Shown: piece by piece, positions 46,928 to 56,339 of the stretch
Numbering within the stretch: position 1 is the stretch's first letter
How the letters are laid out: every line of letters starts with the position of its first letter
From: an uncultured Blautia sp.
Lineage (GTDB): Bacteria > Bacillota > Clostridia > Lachnospirales > Lachnospiraceae
Assembly: GCF_934371575.1 (NCBI RefSeq)
Contig: NZ_CAKRNY010000001.1
Location: 62,001 to 126,000, forward strand
Length of the DNA: 64,000 bases
Direction: 5' to 3'
Made by a program: the position numbers and the translations under genes
Notes under the pieces: model-generated
What the model was told of the DNA's origin: nothing
Seen by the model: the letters and a program-made list of their open reading frames with translations, nothing else
Database searches by the model: none

Positions 46928-48784
46928 TTATTCCCCGTCTGTAATAACATTCGATGGAGCATTCAAAATTTTCATAAATTCCTCACCTGTAATTGTCTCA
47001 TGCTCATACAGGTATTTGGCAAGCTCGTGAAGCTTGTCAATATTATCTTCAAGAATCTTATATGCTTTTTCATGCTGTCTGCGAACAAGCTCTACCACCT
47101 TCTTATCAAGAAGTGTCTGCGTTTCAAAAGAACAGCTTAAGCTTGCGTCACCACCCAGATACTGATTATTCATGCTCTCCATAGCCACCATATCAAATTC
47201 ATCACTCATACCATAACGCGAAATCATGCCTCTGGCAATCTTTGTAGCCTGTTCAATATCATTGGAAGCTCCGGTTGTAATGCTGTGGAAAATCAGCTCT
47301 TCCGCAGCACGTCCCCCAGTAAATGTAGCAATCTTATTTTCCAGTTCTTCTTTTGACATCAGGAAATGTTCCTTTTCATCCACCTGCATGGTATATCCAA
47401 GAGCTCCGGATGTACGCGGAATAATTGTAATCTTATGAACCGGAGCTGAATCCGTCTGCTTAGCAGCCACAAGAGCATGTCCTACCTCGTGATAGGATAC
47501 GATCAGCTTCTCTTTATTGGAAAGTACCCGGTTCTTCTTCTGATAACCGGCAATTACAACTTCTATACTTTCCTCAAAATCAGCCTGAGTTGCAAACTTC
47601 CTGCCATCACGTACCGCACGAAGAGCAGCTTCATTTACAATATTTGCAAGTTCTGCACCAGATGCACCTGCTGCTGCCTTTGCAATATCATCAAAACGTA
47701 CACTGTCCGCAATTTTGATCTTCTTCGCATGAACTTTAAGAATTTCCTCACGTCCTTTCAGGTCCGGAAGTTCTACCGGAATACGTCTGTCAAAACGTCC
47801 CGGACGAAGAAGTGCGGGATCAAGTGAATCTGGTCGGTTGGTAGCCGCCAGAATAACAACTCCCTTAGAACCGTCGAATCCATCCATTTCTGTAAGCAGC
47901 TGATTCAAGGTCTGTTCACGCTCATCATTTCCTCCTGTGAAGCTTCCGCTGTCACGCTTCTTACCAATGGTATCGATCTCATCAATAAATACAATACACG
48001 GAGCTTTTTCGTTGGCCTGTTTAAACAGATCACGAACCTTGGCAGCACCCATACCAACAAACATTTCTACAAACTCTGAACCGGAAATAGAGAAAAATGG
48101 CACCTCAGCTTCTCCGGCAACTGCCTTGGCAAGAAGCGTCTTACCTGTACCCGGAGGTCCTACAAGAAGTGCACCCTTAGGCATAGACGCACCAATTTCC
48201 GTGTATTTCTGAGGATTGTGAAGATAATCTACGATTTCCGTAAGAAGTTCTTTCGCTTCATCTTCTCCTGCAACATCTGTAAATTTAATTCCTGTTGAAG
48301 ATTTTACATATACTTTGGCATTGCTTTTTCCGAAAGACATTGCGCCGCCAGGACCACCGCCCATGGAGCTCATCATCTTCTTGCTCAGCCATTTTCCCAG
48401 AAAAACAAAAATCAAAATAGGAATCACATATCCAAGAACCAGGCTGAGAAAAATAGACTGCTTCTGCGGTTCTACTGCCTCCATGCTGGTACCAGCTTCA
48501 TACAAACGACTAACCAAATCCGGATCGTCCATTCGCACAGTTTTACACACCACATCCTCACCATTTTTTCTCACAACATAATAGATGTAGGCATCCTGCA
48601 CTTCTGCCTTGGATACATTCCCCCTCTCAACATTACTGAGAAAGGTGCTGTAATCCGTTTTCTCCACAGAACGCTCCTGCATAGCGGGAATTGCAAACAG
48701 GTTCAGGAAAAGGATTACCACAACCGCTGCCAGTATAAACATATACAACGGTCGGTTCTCTGGTTTTTTATGGTCAATATTCAT
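46928..48784 (-). CDS. ftsH: ATP-dependent zinc metalloprotease FtsH
   Basis: A 618-residue membrane-bound AAA+ protease that degrades misfolded membrane and regulatory proteins. Seen: an N-terminal span (about 13-30), an extracellular domain, a second span (about 115-135), Walker [11 protein letters not shown], Walker [12 protein letters not shown], the SRH region [19 protein letters not shown], and the zinc site HEVGH. The ATG at 48784 follows GGAGG by eight bases; five further codons upstream are less likely. The tail is short. A single-gene transcript, divergent from the tRNA-Leu gene. Confidence 0.97.
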   Translation of the reverse strand: MNIDHKKPENRPLYMFILAAVVVILFLNLFAIPAMQERSVEKTDYSTFLSNVERGNVSKAEVQDAYIYYVVRKNGEDVVCKTVRMDDPDLVSRLYEAGTSMEAVEPQKQSIFLSLVLGYVIPILIFVFLGKWLSKKMMSSMGGGPGGAMSFGKSNAKVYVKSSTGIKFTDVAGEDEAKELLTEIVDYLHNPQKYTEIGASMPKGALLVGPPGTGKTLLAKAVAGEAEVPFFSISGSEFVEMFVGMGAAKVRDLFKQANEKAPCIVFIDEIDTIGKKRDSGSFTGGNDEREQTLNQLLTEMDGFDGSKGVVILAATNRPDSLDPALLRPGRFDRRIPVELPDLKGREEILKVHAKKIKIADSVRFDDIAKAAAGASGAELANIVNEAALRAVRDGRKFATQADFEESIEVVIAGYQKKNRVLSNKEKLIVSYHEVGHALVAAKQTDSAPVHKITIIPRTSGALGYTMQVDEKEHFLMSKEELENKIATFTGGRAAEELIFHSITTGASNDIEQATKIARGMISRYGMSDEFDMVAMESMNNQYLGGDASLSCSFETQTLLDKKVVELVRRQHEKAYKILEDNIDKLHELAKYLYEHETITGEEFMKILNAPSNVITDGE

Positions 48785-48887
48785 TGGCATTTCCTCCATT
48801 TTCTGTCAACTACTAGATACTTTAGCATTTCCTGTTGGGAATATCAATATTCTGTTCTGAAAATTTATAAACTTTTCATTTTTTATC

Positions 48888-48916
48888 TTTACTTTAGTTT
48901 CATAATATGGTATTAT
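48888..48916 (+). promoter_or_regulatory. tRNA-Leu promoter
   Basis: TTTACT (48888-48893), 17 bp, TATTAT (48911-48916), with the tRNA starting 15 bp later. Confidence 0.6.
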
Positions 48917-48930
48917 ATCAATTGTTCAAC

Positions 48931-49013
48931 GCCGGCATGTCGGAATGGCAGACGAGGCAGACTCAAAATCTGTTGTAGGCAACTACGTGTGGGTTCAAGT
49001 CCCACTGCCGGCA
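48931..49013 (+). tRNA. tRNA-Leu (anticodon CAA)
   Basis: An 83-nt class II tRNA. The acceptor stem GCCGGCA pairs with TGCCGGC, followed by discriminator A. The anticodon loop reads CTCAAAA, giving CAA for codon UUG. A long variable arm (TGTTGTAGGCAACTACG region) and the T loop GTTCAAGTC are present, as expected for leucine. The CCA end is not encoded; ctttttc follows directly. Confidence 0.95.
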
Positions 49014-49037
49014 CTTTTTCATAAATCGTAAGATATG

Positions 49038-49078
49038 TAAATCCCGTGAAACCTTTGATTTTACGGGGTTTTTTATTT
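49038..49078 (+). terminator. tRNA-Leu terminator
   Basis: AAATCCCGT-GAAA pairs with TTTTACGGGGTTT, then a run of T (49039-49078), 25 bp past the tRNA. Confidence 0.8.
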
Positions 49079-49116
49079 TAGAAACCAACTGTCACAATCA
49101 TAGTTTTTGATTGTCA

Positions 49117-49152
49117 AAAGAGGAATTGACCAGATCAGCCAATTCCTCTTTT
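49117..49152 (-). terminator. lysA terminator
   Basis: AAAAGAGGAATTG (fwd 49117-49128 region) pairs with CAATTCCTCTTTT (fwd 49140-49152). U run on both strands; it closes lysA. Confidence 0.8.
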
Positions 49153-49169
49153 ATTTGTCCTATTTGTTC

Positions 49170-50456
49170 TTATTCCTTGTCTTCATCCTCCAGAAGCTTC
49201 TCAAAAATCGGGAAGCAATCGAAAGTAGCAAAGTAATCTCTTGGAGTTTCTGCACGACGAATCATTTCGAAGGTTCCATCCTCATGAAGAAGGACCTCCG
49301 AAGATTTCAGTTTACCATTATAATTGTAGCCCATGGAGAATCCATGTGCTCCGGTATCGTGAATAACAAGATAATCTCCCATGTCAATTTTCGGAAGATA
49401 ACGGTCTATTGCAAACTTATCGTTATTCTCACAAAGAGAACCTGTAACATCATACAGATGATCGCAGACCTGATTCTCTTTGCCAAGGACTGTGATGTGA
49501 TGATAAGCACCGTACATAGCCGGGCGCATAAGATTTACCGCACAGGAATCCACACCTATATACTCTTTATGAGTATGCTTCTCATGAATTGCTTTTGTCA
49601 CAAGACAGCCATAAGGGCCCATCATAAATCGTCCAAGCTCTGTATAAATTGCAACATCGCCCATTCCCTCAGGGATCAGAACCTCTTCATAAACCTTTCG
49701 GACACCCTCTCCAATCACACGAATATCATTTGGAGTCTGCTCCGGGCGATAAGGAATACCAATACCACCGGAAAGATTAATAAACTTAATGTGTGCTCCT
49801 GTCTCCTTTTGCAGTTTCACAGCAAGCTCAAACATAATCTTTGCAAGCATTGGATAGTACTCATTGGTCACTGTATTGCTGGCAAGGAATGCATGGATAC
49901 CAAACTCCTTCGCACCCTTACTTTTCAGAATACGAAATGCATCAAAAATCTGCTCTGTAGTCATACCATATTTGGAATCCCCTGGATTGTCCATAATATC
50001 ATTACTGATCTTAAACACTCCGCCGGGATTGTAACGGCAGCTGATAACCTCCGGAATCTTTCCAAGTGCTTTCTCTACACTTTCAATGTGTGTGATGTCA
50101 TCAAGATTGATAATTCCGCCAATCTCATCGGCATACTTAAACTCATTGTCAGGAGTATCGTTTGAGGAAAACATAATGTCTCCCTTCTTGCATCCAATTG
50201 CTTTGGAAAGCATAAGTTCGGTCATGGAAGAACAGTCGCAACCACAGCCATACTCCTGCAGGATTTTGATCAGAAACGGATTAGGAGTTGCCTTTACTGC
50301 AAAGTATTCCTTAAATCCCTTGTTCCATGCAAAAGCTTCTTTCAAAGCCTGCGCATTTTCCCTGATTCCCTTCTCATCATAAAGATGGAATGGGGTTGGA
50401 TATTTTTGGGCAATTTCCTGTACCTTCTCCAGTGTCACAAAAGGTGTTTTTTTCAT
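49170..50456 (-). CDS. lysA: diaminopimelate decarboxylase
   Basis: A 428-residue PLP enzyme of the alanine racemase-like fold III group that decarboxylates meso-diaminopimelate to lysine. Seen: the PLP lysine in YFAVKATPNP (near residue 53), the glycine loop NLSGGIGIPYRP, and the C-terminal active-site segment VTGSLCENND with the dimer-interface cysteine. The variant spacing resembles the longer LysA branch of Clostridia; carboxynorspermidine decarboxylase is a weaker alternative. It lies 55 bp after pyk and has its own ribosome site. Confidence 0.9.
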   Translation of the reverse strand: MKKTPFVTLEKVQEIAQKYPTPFHLYDEKGIRENAQALKEAFAWNKGFKEYFAVKATPNPFLIKILQEYGCGCDCSSMTELMLSKAIGCKKGDIMFSSNDTPDNEFKYADEIGGIINLDDITHIESVEKALGKIPEVISCRYNPGGVFKISNDIMDNPGDSKYGMTTEQIFDAFRILKSKGAKEFGIHAFLASNTVTNEYYPMLAKIMFELAVKLQKETGAHIKFINLSGGIGIPYRPEQTPNDIRVIGEGVRKVYEEVLIPEGMGDVAIYTELGRFMMGPYGCLVTKAIHEKHTHKEYIGVDSCAVNLMRPAMYGAYHHITVLGKENQVCDHLYDVTGSLCENNDKFAIDRYLPKIDMGDYLVIHDTGAHGFSMGYNYNGKLKSSEVLLHEDGTFEMIRRAETPRDYFATFDCFPIFEKLLEDEDKE

Positions 50457-50511
50457 AATAATTTCTCCTCGTTGTAAAATGCATTACCTTGTTTTTGTGA
50501 ACAGCACTATT

Positions 50512-51945
50512 TTATTTGGCTTCAACCACATGAAGCATATTTGTTACAGCACCTTCCCGCGTCATATTGGTAGCAGGATCTCCAACTGTAAATACAATCA
50601 GATCTCCTTTCTTCGCCAGCCGTTTCCTGCGGACAACACTCATGGCCTGTGAAATAATATACTCTGTGGAATCTTTCTCGTATCCCTTCAACGGCGTAAC
50701 GCCCCATACCAACTGCAATCTGTGCAAAATAATATCATTGGGTGTAACTGCATAAATCGGAACATTCGGACGGAAGCTGGAGATCAATCTGGCAGTCCTT
50801 CCTCCGAAAGTAGGTGTAACAATAGCCTTCACCTGAAGATCCCTTGCAGTCTGTACTGCTGCAAGACCTACTGCACTGGACACCCGGCTCTCACCACACA
50901 TATTGCGGTTATGAGTATAATTCTCATAGTTCAGATGAGGTTCTGTAGTCTGCGCGATTTCCACCATCATTTTCAATGCCTCTAATGGATATTTACCAGC
51001 TGCTGTCTCGCCGGAAAGCATGATCGCATCTGTTCCATCATAAATTGCATTGGCAACATCTGCAACCTCGGCTCTTGTAGGACGTGGGTTACGGATCATG
51101 GAATCCAGCATCTGGGTAGCGGTAATAACCGGAACATAATTCTCATTACATTTACGAATGATCATCTTCTGAATGTAAGGTACTTCACTTGGAGGAATCT
51201 CTACACCAAGGTCTCCTCTGGCTACCATAATTCCATCTGCCGCTTTAATGATCGAATCAATATTCTCAACACCTTCGGCATTCTCAATCTTGGCAATGAT
51301 GCCAATATCGTGACCACCATTTTCATCCAGGAGCTGGCGAATTTCTTTGATTGCCTTGGCATCCCTGACAAAAGAAGCTGCAATAAAATCAAATTCCTGG
51401 GAAATACCAAACAGGATATCCGCTTTGTCCTGCTCTGTGATTCCGGGAAGCTTCACTTTTACATAAGGTACATTGATTCCCTTGCGCTCCCCAAGCTCGC
51501 CGCCGTTTAAGACACGACAGACAATATCCCCATCTTTTATATTCTCAATTTCCAGCTCGATCAAACCGTCATCAATCAGAATCCTACCGCCTTTTTTCAC
51601 ATCTTTATAAAGATTCTCATATGTGATGGACACTTTTGTTTCATCACCTTCAACATCCCCTGTAGTAAGCGTAAACTGACTGCCGGTTTCCAGCATAACC
51701 TTCTTGTGGTCTTTCAGAAGCTTTGTACGGATTTCAGGTCCTTTTGTATCAAGAAGCATAGCCACCGGAAGATTCAATTCTTCCCTCAGATTCTTGATCA
51801 TATCCACTCTCTCCCCATGTTCTTCATGAGAGCCATGGGAAAAGTTAAAACGGGCAATATCCATTCCGGCGCGCATCATTGACCTTAAAATGTTCTTCTT
51901 ACTGGAGGCCGGTCCCAGGGTACAGATAATTTTTGTTCTCTTCAT
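50512..51945 (-). CDS. pyk: pyruvate kinase
   Basis: A 477-residue glycolytic enzyme converting phosphoenolpyruvate and ADP to pyruvate and ATP. Seen: MRAGMDIARFNFSHG, LLDTKGPEIRT, the active-site block IIAKIENAEGVENID, MVARGDLGVEIP and ATQMLDSMIRNPRPTRAEVADVANA. It ends with the standard C-domain; the additional PEP-utiliser-like domain found in Bacillus and many Clostridia (about 585 residues) is absent. It follows the rhomboid-like gene by 24 bp and precedes lysA. Confidence 0.97.
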   Translation of the reverse strand: MKRTKIICTLGPASSKKNILRSMMRAGMDIARFNFSHGSHEEHGERVDMIKNLREELNLPVAMLLDTKGPEIRTKLLKDHKKVMLETGSQFTLTTGDVEGDETKVSITYENLYKDVKKGGRILIDDGLIELEIENIKDGDIVCRVLNGGELGERKGINVPYVKVKLPGITEQDKADILFGISQEFDFIAASFVRDAKAIKEIRQLLDENGGHDIGIIAKIENAEGVENIDSIIKAADGIMVARGDLGVEIPPSEVPYIQKMIIRKCNENYVPVITATQMLDSMIRNPRPTRAEVADVANAIYDGTDAIMLSGETAAGKYPLEALKMMVEIAQTTEPHLNYENYTHNRNMCGESRVSSAVGLAAVQTARDLQVKAIVTPTFGGRTARLISSFRPNVPIYAVTPNDIILHRLQLVWGVTPLKGYEKDSTEYIISQAMSVVRRKRLAKKGDLIVFTVGDPATNMTREGAVTNMLHVVEAK

Positions 51946-51969
51946 AAGCCGCTTTCCCTCTGTCTGTAA

Positions 51970-52827
51970 TTATTTTACATGTGTATGTGTAAAAAGGTGG
52001 TCCTGGCAATACTCGTAATTTCCATTACATTTGGAGCAGAAACGAAACTCCAGATTCGGATCATCAAGCTCTGTGCGTCCGCAAATAGCACATTTGTGCT
52101 TCGTCACAGTACCGCTGCCTGATTTCATACGTCCCTGAGGCTCCATCGCCCTGCGGAATTCATTTCTTCTGTGAACCTCCTTCGGGTTATACCGACTGAA
52201 ATCCTTTGTTCCAAAATAGAAGATAATAAAGTTCAACAGTGAAGCCACAATCGGGATCACCAGATACCATCTACCAGCCACAATGTACTGGATCATCTCA
52301 TAAACAATGATCACCACATAAAAAATTGCCATCCACTTCATTTTCACCGGAATTATGAACATAAGCAGAACCTGCATATCCGGATAACACATTGCATACG
52401 CAAGGAAGGTTGACAAACTGATATAATAAGTGGAAAATACACTTCCAACCAGAACATTTCCTCCAAGAAGGAAATACAGGATAAATGCACCTAAAACTGT
52501 AAAAATCATACCGGAGAATATATAAAGGGTATATTTAAATGTACCCAGTGTTCTCTCCAGAGATGTCCCGATGGGGTAATAAAAAAGCAGTACCATCAGT
52601 GCAAACAGCAACACATTTGATGAATCCGGCGGGTACAATACCCATGTAACAAGTCTCCAAATCTGTCCTTTCAGTATATATGCCGGTTCCAGACTGAGCC
52701 AACTCAGAATCCTGGGATTCATGATCATCAGAGCATAACCGATCACATAACAGACCACGATATACACGGTCAGATTAGGAATACCAAATCTTCCAAATTT
52801 ACGTTCAAGCTTATCAATAAATTTCAT
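51970..52827 (-). CDS. rhomboid-like membrane protein with C-terminal zinc ribbon
   Basis: A 285-residue protein with about six hydrophobic spans in rhomboid order (start IPNLTVYIVVCYVIGYALM; IWRLVTWVLYPP resembling the rhomboid W-R-x-x-T motif). The protease motif G-x-S-G is missing: the matching span reads GSVFSTYYISLSTFLAYAM, so proteolysis is unlikely. A cytosolic tail carries CAICG ... FCSKCNGNYEYCQDHLFTH, a zinc-ribbon-like double pair. It is a pseudo-rhomboid by sequence; function unknown. It lies 21 bp after corA and upstream of pyk in one probable operon. Confidence 0.75.
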   Translation of the reverse strand: MKFIDKLERKFGRFGIPNLTVYIVVCYVIGYALMIMNPRILSWLSLEPAYILKGQIWRLVTWVLYPPDSSNVLLFALMVLLFYYPIGTSLERTLGTFKYTLYIFSGMIFTVLGAFILYFLLGGNVLVGSVFSTYYISLSTFLAYAMCYPDMQVLLMFIIPVKMKWMAIFYVVIIVYEMIQYIVAGRWYLVIPIVASLLNFIIFYFGTKDFSRYNPKEVHRRNEFRRAMEPQGRMKSGSGTVTKHKCAICGRTELDDPNLEFRFCSKCNGNYEYCQDHLFTHTHVK

Positions 52828-52848
52828 GTAATCCTCTTTTCTTTTTTA

Positions 52849-53790
52849 TTAAAAAAATTTCTTCTTGGACAGAATCACCGCTGCCACAATACTTACCAGT
52901 ACAGATAGCAGAATCACCACTAAAAATCCCCATTTATCAGCCGAAAACGGCATTCCGGAAGGGCTCAGATTCATTCCATATGCACTGAATACGATGGTAG
53001 GAATACTCATTACAATAGTAATAACAGACAAAACCTTCATAACCACGTTCAGGTTGTTCGAAATAACTGACGCGAAGGTACCCATCATACTGCTTAAAAT
53101 ACCGCTGTATATATTCGCCATCTCGATTGCCTGCTTGTTTTCAATGATAACATCCTCCAGAAGATCCGTATCCTCAGGATACTGCTTAATACTATCCACC
53201 TTCAAAAGCTTCTCCAGGACCACCTCATTGGAACGAAGAGATGTGGTAAAATATACCAGGGATTTTTCCAGCTCCAGAAGCTCCATCAATTCCTGATTAC
53301 GTGTGGACATATGAAGCTTCTCTTCCACCTGCTCGCTCTTCTTATCTATGATACGCAGATAGTGCAGATACATAGTCGCATTTCGATACAGGATCTGCAA
53401 AATAAATCTGGTCTTCATATACGTAAAGAAGTTTCTCACCCTTCCTTCCATAAATCTGGTGAGTACCTGCGTGTCCTCCAGACATACAGTAAAAATCATC
53501 TTCTTTGTGACTATAATACCCAAAGGAATCGTTCCATACCAGTCTTTCTCATTACGCTCCTCGATCATGGGAACATCTACAAGAATCAGAGTGTAATTAT
53601 CCTCTACCTCAATACGGGATCTTTCTTCCTCATCCAGCGGTGCCCGAAGATCATCAACCTCTATTCCAAAACGCTCAGACATTTCGAAAATCTCAGCTGC
53701 TGTGGGATTCGTCATGGCAACCCAGCTATCCTCCTGCGGTTCCTGGATTTCATGTATTGCTCCTTCTATTGTCTTAAAAATCCGTACCAC
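52849..53790 (-). CDS. corA: CorA family magnesium transporter
   Basis: A 313-residue protein with a large cytosolic alpha/beta domain, a long helix and two C-terminal spans. The selectivity motif GMN is in AYGMNLSPSG, with hydrophobic spans VLSVITIVMSIPTIVF and FLVVILLSVLVSIVAAVIL. It forms pentameric channels for Mg2+ (or Co2+/Ni2+ in some members). It ends KKKFF. First gene of a possible corA, rhomboid-like, pyk, lysA run. Confidence 0.93.
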   Translation of the reverse strand: MVRIFKTIEGAIHEIQEPQEDSWVAMTNPTAAEIFEMSERFGIEVDDLRAPLDEEERSRIEVEDNYTLILVDVPMIEERNEKDWYGTIPLGIIVTKKMIFTVCLEDTQVLTRFMEGRVRNFFTYMKTRFILQILYRNATMYLHYLRIIDKKSEQVEEKLHMSTRNQELMELLELEKSLVYFTTSLRSNEVVLEKLLKVDSIKQYPEDTDLLEDVIIENKQAIEMANIYSGILSSMMGTFASVISNNLNVVMKVLSVITIVMSIPTIVFSAYGMNLSPSGMPFSADKWGFLVVILLSVLVSIVAAVILSKKKFF

Positions 53791-53879
53791 ACCCGCACTC
53801 CTTCCAGCTTCTCATTTCTCAAAAAATACGCTTCCATTATAATTTGTACAGGAAATTTTGTCAATTCCATTAGATTGAC

Positions 53880-53908
53880 TTTACAGATTTTTTGTATTTC
53901 GCTATAAT
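53880..53908 (+). promoter_or_regulatory. aroC promoter
   Basis: TTTACA (53880-53885), 17 bp, TATAAT (53903-53908), about 95 bp before the ATG. Confidence 0.65.
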
Positions 53909-54003
53909 GTCCTTAAAGACACATTTATACTTTAATTCGATACAGTTAAGCTGTTGAAAAACATATTGAGCACCATGATCAGCAGCAGAAAGGATTTATG
54001 CCT

Positions 54004-55095
54004 ATGAGCCAATCAACATTTGGAAAAAAATTCACGGTTACTACCTGGGGAGAATCCCATGGAAAAGCGCTTGGAGCTGTCGTAGACGGCGTACCGGCAG
54101 GTCTTTTCCTTACAGAAACAGATATACAGGCTTATCTTGACCGGAGAAAGCCCGGACAGAGCCGCTATACTACTGCCCGCAATGAAGGTGACGAGGTAGA
54201 AATTCTCTCTGGAGTGTTTGAAGGACAGACCACCGGAACCCCGATCTCCATGATCGTGCGTAATAAAGATCAGCGTTCCCATGATTATGGAAATATTGCA
54301 AATACATACCGGCCGGGACATGCTGATTTTGGCTTTGACAGCAAATACGGTATCCGTGATTACAGAGGCGGTGGACGTTCCTCAGGGCGCGAAACTATCG
54401 GAAGAGTTGCGGCAGGTGCTATTGCTGCAAAAATCCTGAAAGAGCTTGGAATTACCCTTCAGGCATATACAAACTCCATTGGACCTGTTTTCTGTCAAAC
54501 CTACCATCCGGAAGTAATTAGGGAGAATTCTTTTTATATGCCAGATATGGTTGCTGCCAAAAATGCAATCAAATATCTTGAGAGCTGTATGAGAAAAGAC
54601 GACAGTGCCGGCGGAGTCATTGAATGTCGTATAAACGGTGTTCCTGCTGGAATCGGAGATCCTGTATTCGGCAAGCTTGACGCAGCCTTTGCACAGGCAC
54701 TGATGTCTATTGGAGCCGTAAAGGCAGTAGAAATCGGAGACGGTACCAAAGTCTCCACAATGAAGGGCTCTGAAAATAACGACGGCTTCCATATGGAAAA
54801 TGGAAAAATTGTAAAAACATCTAATCATTCCGGCGGCATTTTAGGCGGAATCAGTGATGGCGGCGAAATCCTGCTCCGTGCCCACATTAAACCAACTCCT
54901 TCCATTTCAAAACCGCAGCAGACAGTCACTAAAACCGGAGAAGATATCTCCATTGAGATCAAAGGACGCCATGACCCTGTAATTGTGCCTCGCGCTGTTG
55001 TAGTTGTTGAATCTATGGCAGCAATCACATTAGTGGATGCCATGTTTTCAAATATGAGCGCCAGAATGGATTATTTAAAAGATTTTTATCTGTAA
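54004..55095 (+). CDS. aroC: chorismate synthase
   Basis: A 363-residue FMN-dependent enzyme for the last common step of aromatic amino acid synthesis, making chorismate from EPSP. Seen: TTWGESHGKALGAVVDG, the substrate arginine block RRKPGQSRYTT, RPGHADF, the signature SSGRETIGRVAAGAIA, and the C-terminal RHDPVIVPRAVVVVE. ATG 54004 lies nine bases after AAAGGA; an in-frame ATG two codons earlier is three bases away and less likely. It stands alone, apart from other aro genes, closed by a terminator. Confidence 0.96.
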   Translation: MSQSTFGKKFTVTTWGESHGKALGAVVDGVPAGLFLTETDIQAYLDRRKPGQSRYTTARNEGDEVEILSGVFEGQTTGTPISMIVRNKDQRSHDYGNIANTYRPGHADFGFDSKYGIRDYRGGGRSSGRETIGRVAAGAIAAKILKELGITLQAYTNSIGPVFCQTYHPEVIRENSFYMPDMVAAKNAIKYLESCMRKDDSAGGVIECRINGVPAGIGDPVFGKLDAAFAQALMSIGAVKAVEIGDGTKVSTMKGSENNDGFHMENGKIVKTSNHSGGILGGISDGGEILLRAHIKPTPSISKPQQTVTKTGEDISIEIKGRHDPVIVPRAVVVVESMAAITLVDAMFSNMSARMDYLKDFYL

Positions 55096-55124
55096 TGGTT
55101 TGTTTGTAAAGCGTTCAAGTACAC

Positions 55125-55167
55125 AAAACGGGAAGAAATCTGAATTTCAGACTTCTTCCCGTTTTTA
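55125..55167. terminator. bidirectional terminator between aroC and lactonase-like gene
   Basis: AAAACGGGAAGAA (55125-55137) pairs with TTCTTCCCGTTTTT (55153-55166). Symmetric enough to serve both convergent genes. Confidence 0.88.
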
Positions 55168-55168
55168 C

Positions 55169-56257
55169 TTATGCCTCTAAATCTTCTATATCCTCCCCAT
55201 CTGGAACCGGCCAGATATTGATACAGTTGGGAGTCTCTATTTTACGTGGCTTACCCTTCATCATAATGATATTCTTCTCATAGTCAACCTTGAAAGTAGT
55301 AATACTGTTGCTGGAGTGATTGGCAACTGCGATATGCTGGTTATCCGGAAAGATTACCAGATCCTTAGGATAATCTCCGCTTACCGGAAGAACAAACTTG
55401 CGCTCAAGAAGTCCCGTCTCGGAATCCACTTCAAACATGCCAACTGTATTCTCTCCTGCTGTAGTGCAGAATAAATGCTTACCATCCGGTGCAAGAGCAA
55501 GTCCTGATGCCGCATTATGAGATACATTTCCATCTTCCTTCTTCGCCAGGGTAGAAATACTCTGAAGCAGTTCAAACTCCGGAATATCACCCTCTCCATT
55601 ATAACTGTAAACCTTGATTTCATTGCTCAGTTCAAAAAGCACATATGCATAGCGTCCGTCTGCACTGAAGCGGATAATACGAGGTCCACTCTCTCTTGGG
55701 CAACGTACAATGTCAACAAGTTCCAGCTTATCTGTACGCTTATTGATGCGGTAAACCTTAATCTGGTCAATTCCGTTATCTACTGCACAAAGATATTTGT
55801 TATCCGGTGTGGGACGTACACAGTTTACATGAGGACGGAAATTACGCTCTGCAACGCTTCCAAGACCAGTATGGAAAACACCATCCATAACGCTTCCGAG
55901 ACGTCCATCTTTATGAGTATGTACAACTGTTACCTTTCCATCGTGATATCCTGCTACGTAAAGATACTTGCCATCTACATCCGTAGCAAGGAAACATCCT
56001 CTCATGCCATCAATGTCAACACTGTTAATACGCTCCAGGTCACCATTATGATCACGCTTAAATACTGCAACACCCTCATCCTCAATAGAATAAAGATACT
56101 TGCCATTCTTGGATATTGCGGTATAAGACGCATTGCTTACTTCCACTTCACTTCTCTCTGCGAGAGTCCCCTCCTCCAGGTTCACATCATAGACCTGGAT
56201 TCCTTTACTGGTTCCGTGAGTATAGGTTCCTACATAAGCCACATATTTCTTACCCAT
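55169..56257 (-). CDS. lactonase-fold beta-propeller protein (Pgl family)
   Basis: A 362-residue protein of the seven-bladed lactonase family, which includes 6-phosphogluconolactonase of the YbhE/Pgl type. Blade-like repeats are visible: YVGTYTHGTSKGIQVYDV, SYTAISKNGKYLYSIED, HVNCVRPTPDNKYLCAVDNG, GLALAPDGKHLFCTTAGEN. It may act in the oxidative pentose pathway, but many relatives have other lactone substrates, and no zwf or gnd gene is nearby. RBS weak (AGGAGG-like GGAGGC); single gene. Confidence 0.85.
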   Translation of the reverse strand: MGKKYVAYVGTYTHGTSKGIQVYDVNLEEGTLAERSEVEVSNASYTAISKNGKYLYSIEDEGVAVFKRDHNGDLERINSVDIDGMRGCFLATDVDGKYLYVAGYHDGKVTVVHTHKDGRLGSVMDGVFHTGLGSVAERNFRPHVNCVRPTPDNKYLCAVDNGIDQIKVYRINKRTDKLELVDIVRCPRESGPRIIRFSADGRYAYVLFELSNEIKVYSYNGEGDIPEFELLQSISTLAKKEDGNVSHNAASGLALAPDGKHLFCTTAGENTVGMFEVDSETGLLERKFVLPVSGDYPKDLVIFPDNQHIAVANHSSNSITTFKVDYEKNIIMMKGKPRKIETPNCINIWPVPDGEDIEDLEA

Positions 56258-56339
56258 TTGTCTAGCCTCCTACAGTCTCATTTCTGGAAACTTTTGGTTT
56301 CTTTTATGTAATCGTGTCTAAATTATACCACACACAATT

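Noticed and set aside
49107..50165. A 352-codon open frame on the plus strand
   Set aside because: Antisense to lysA and starts in the lysA terminator; no motif, no ribosome site.
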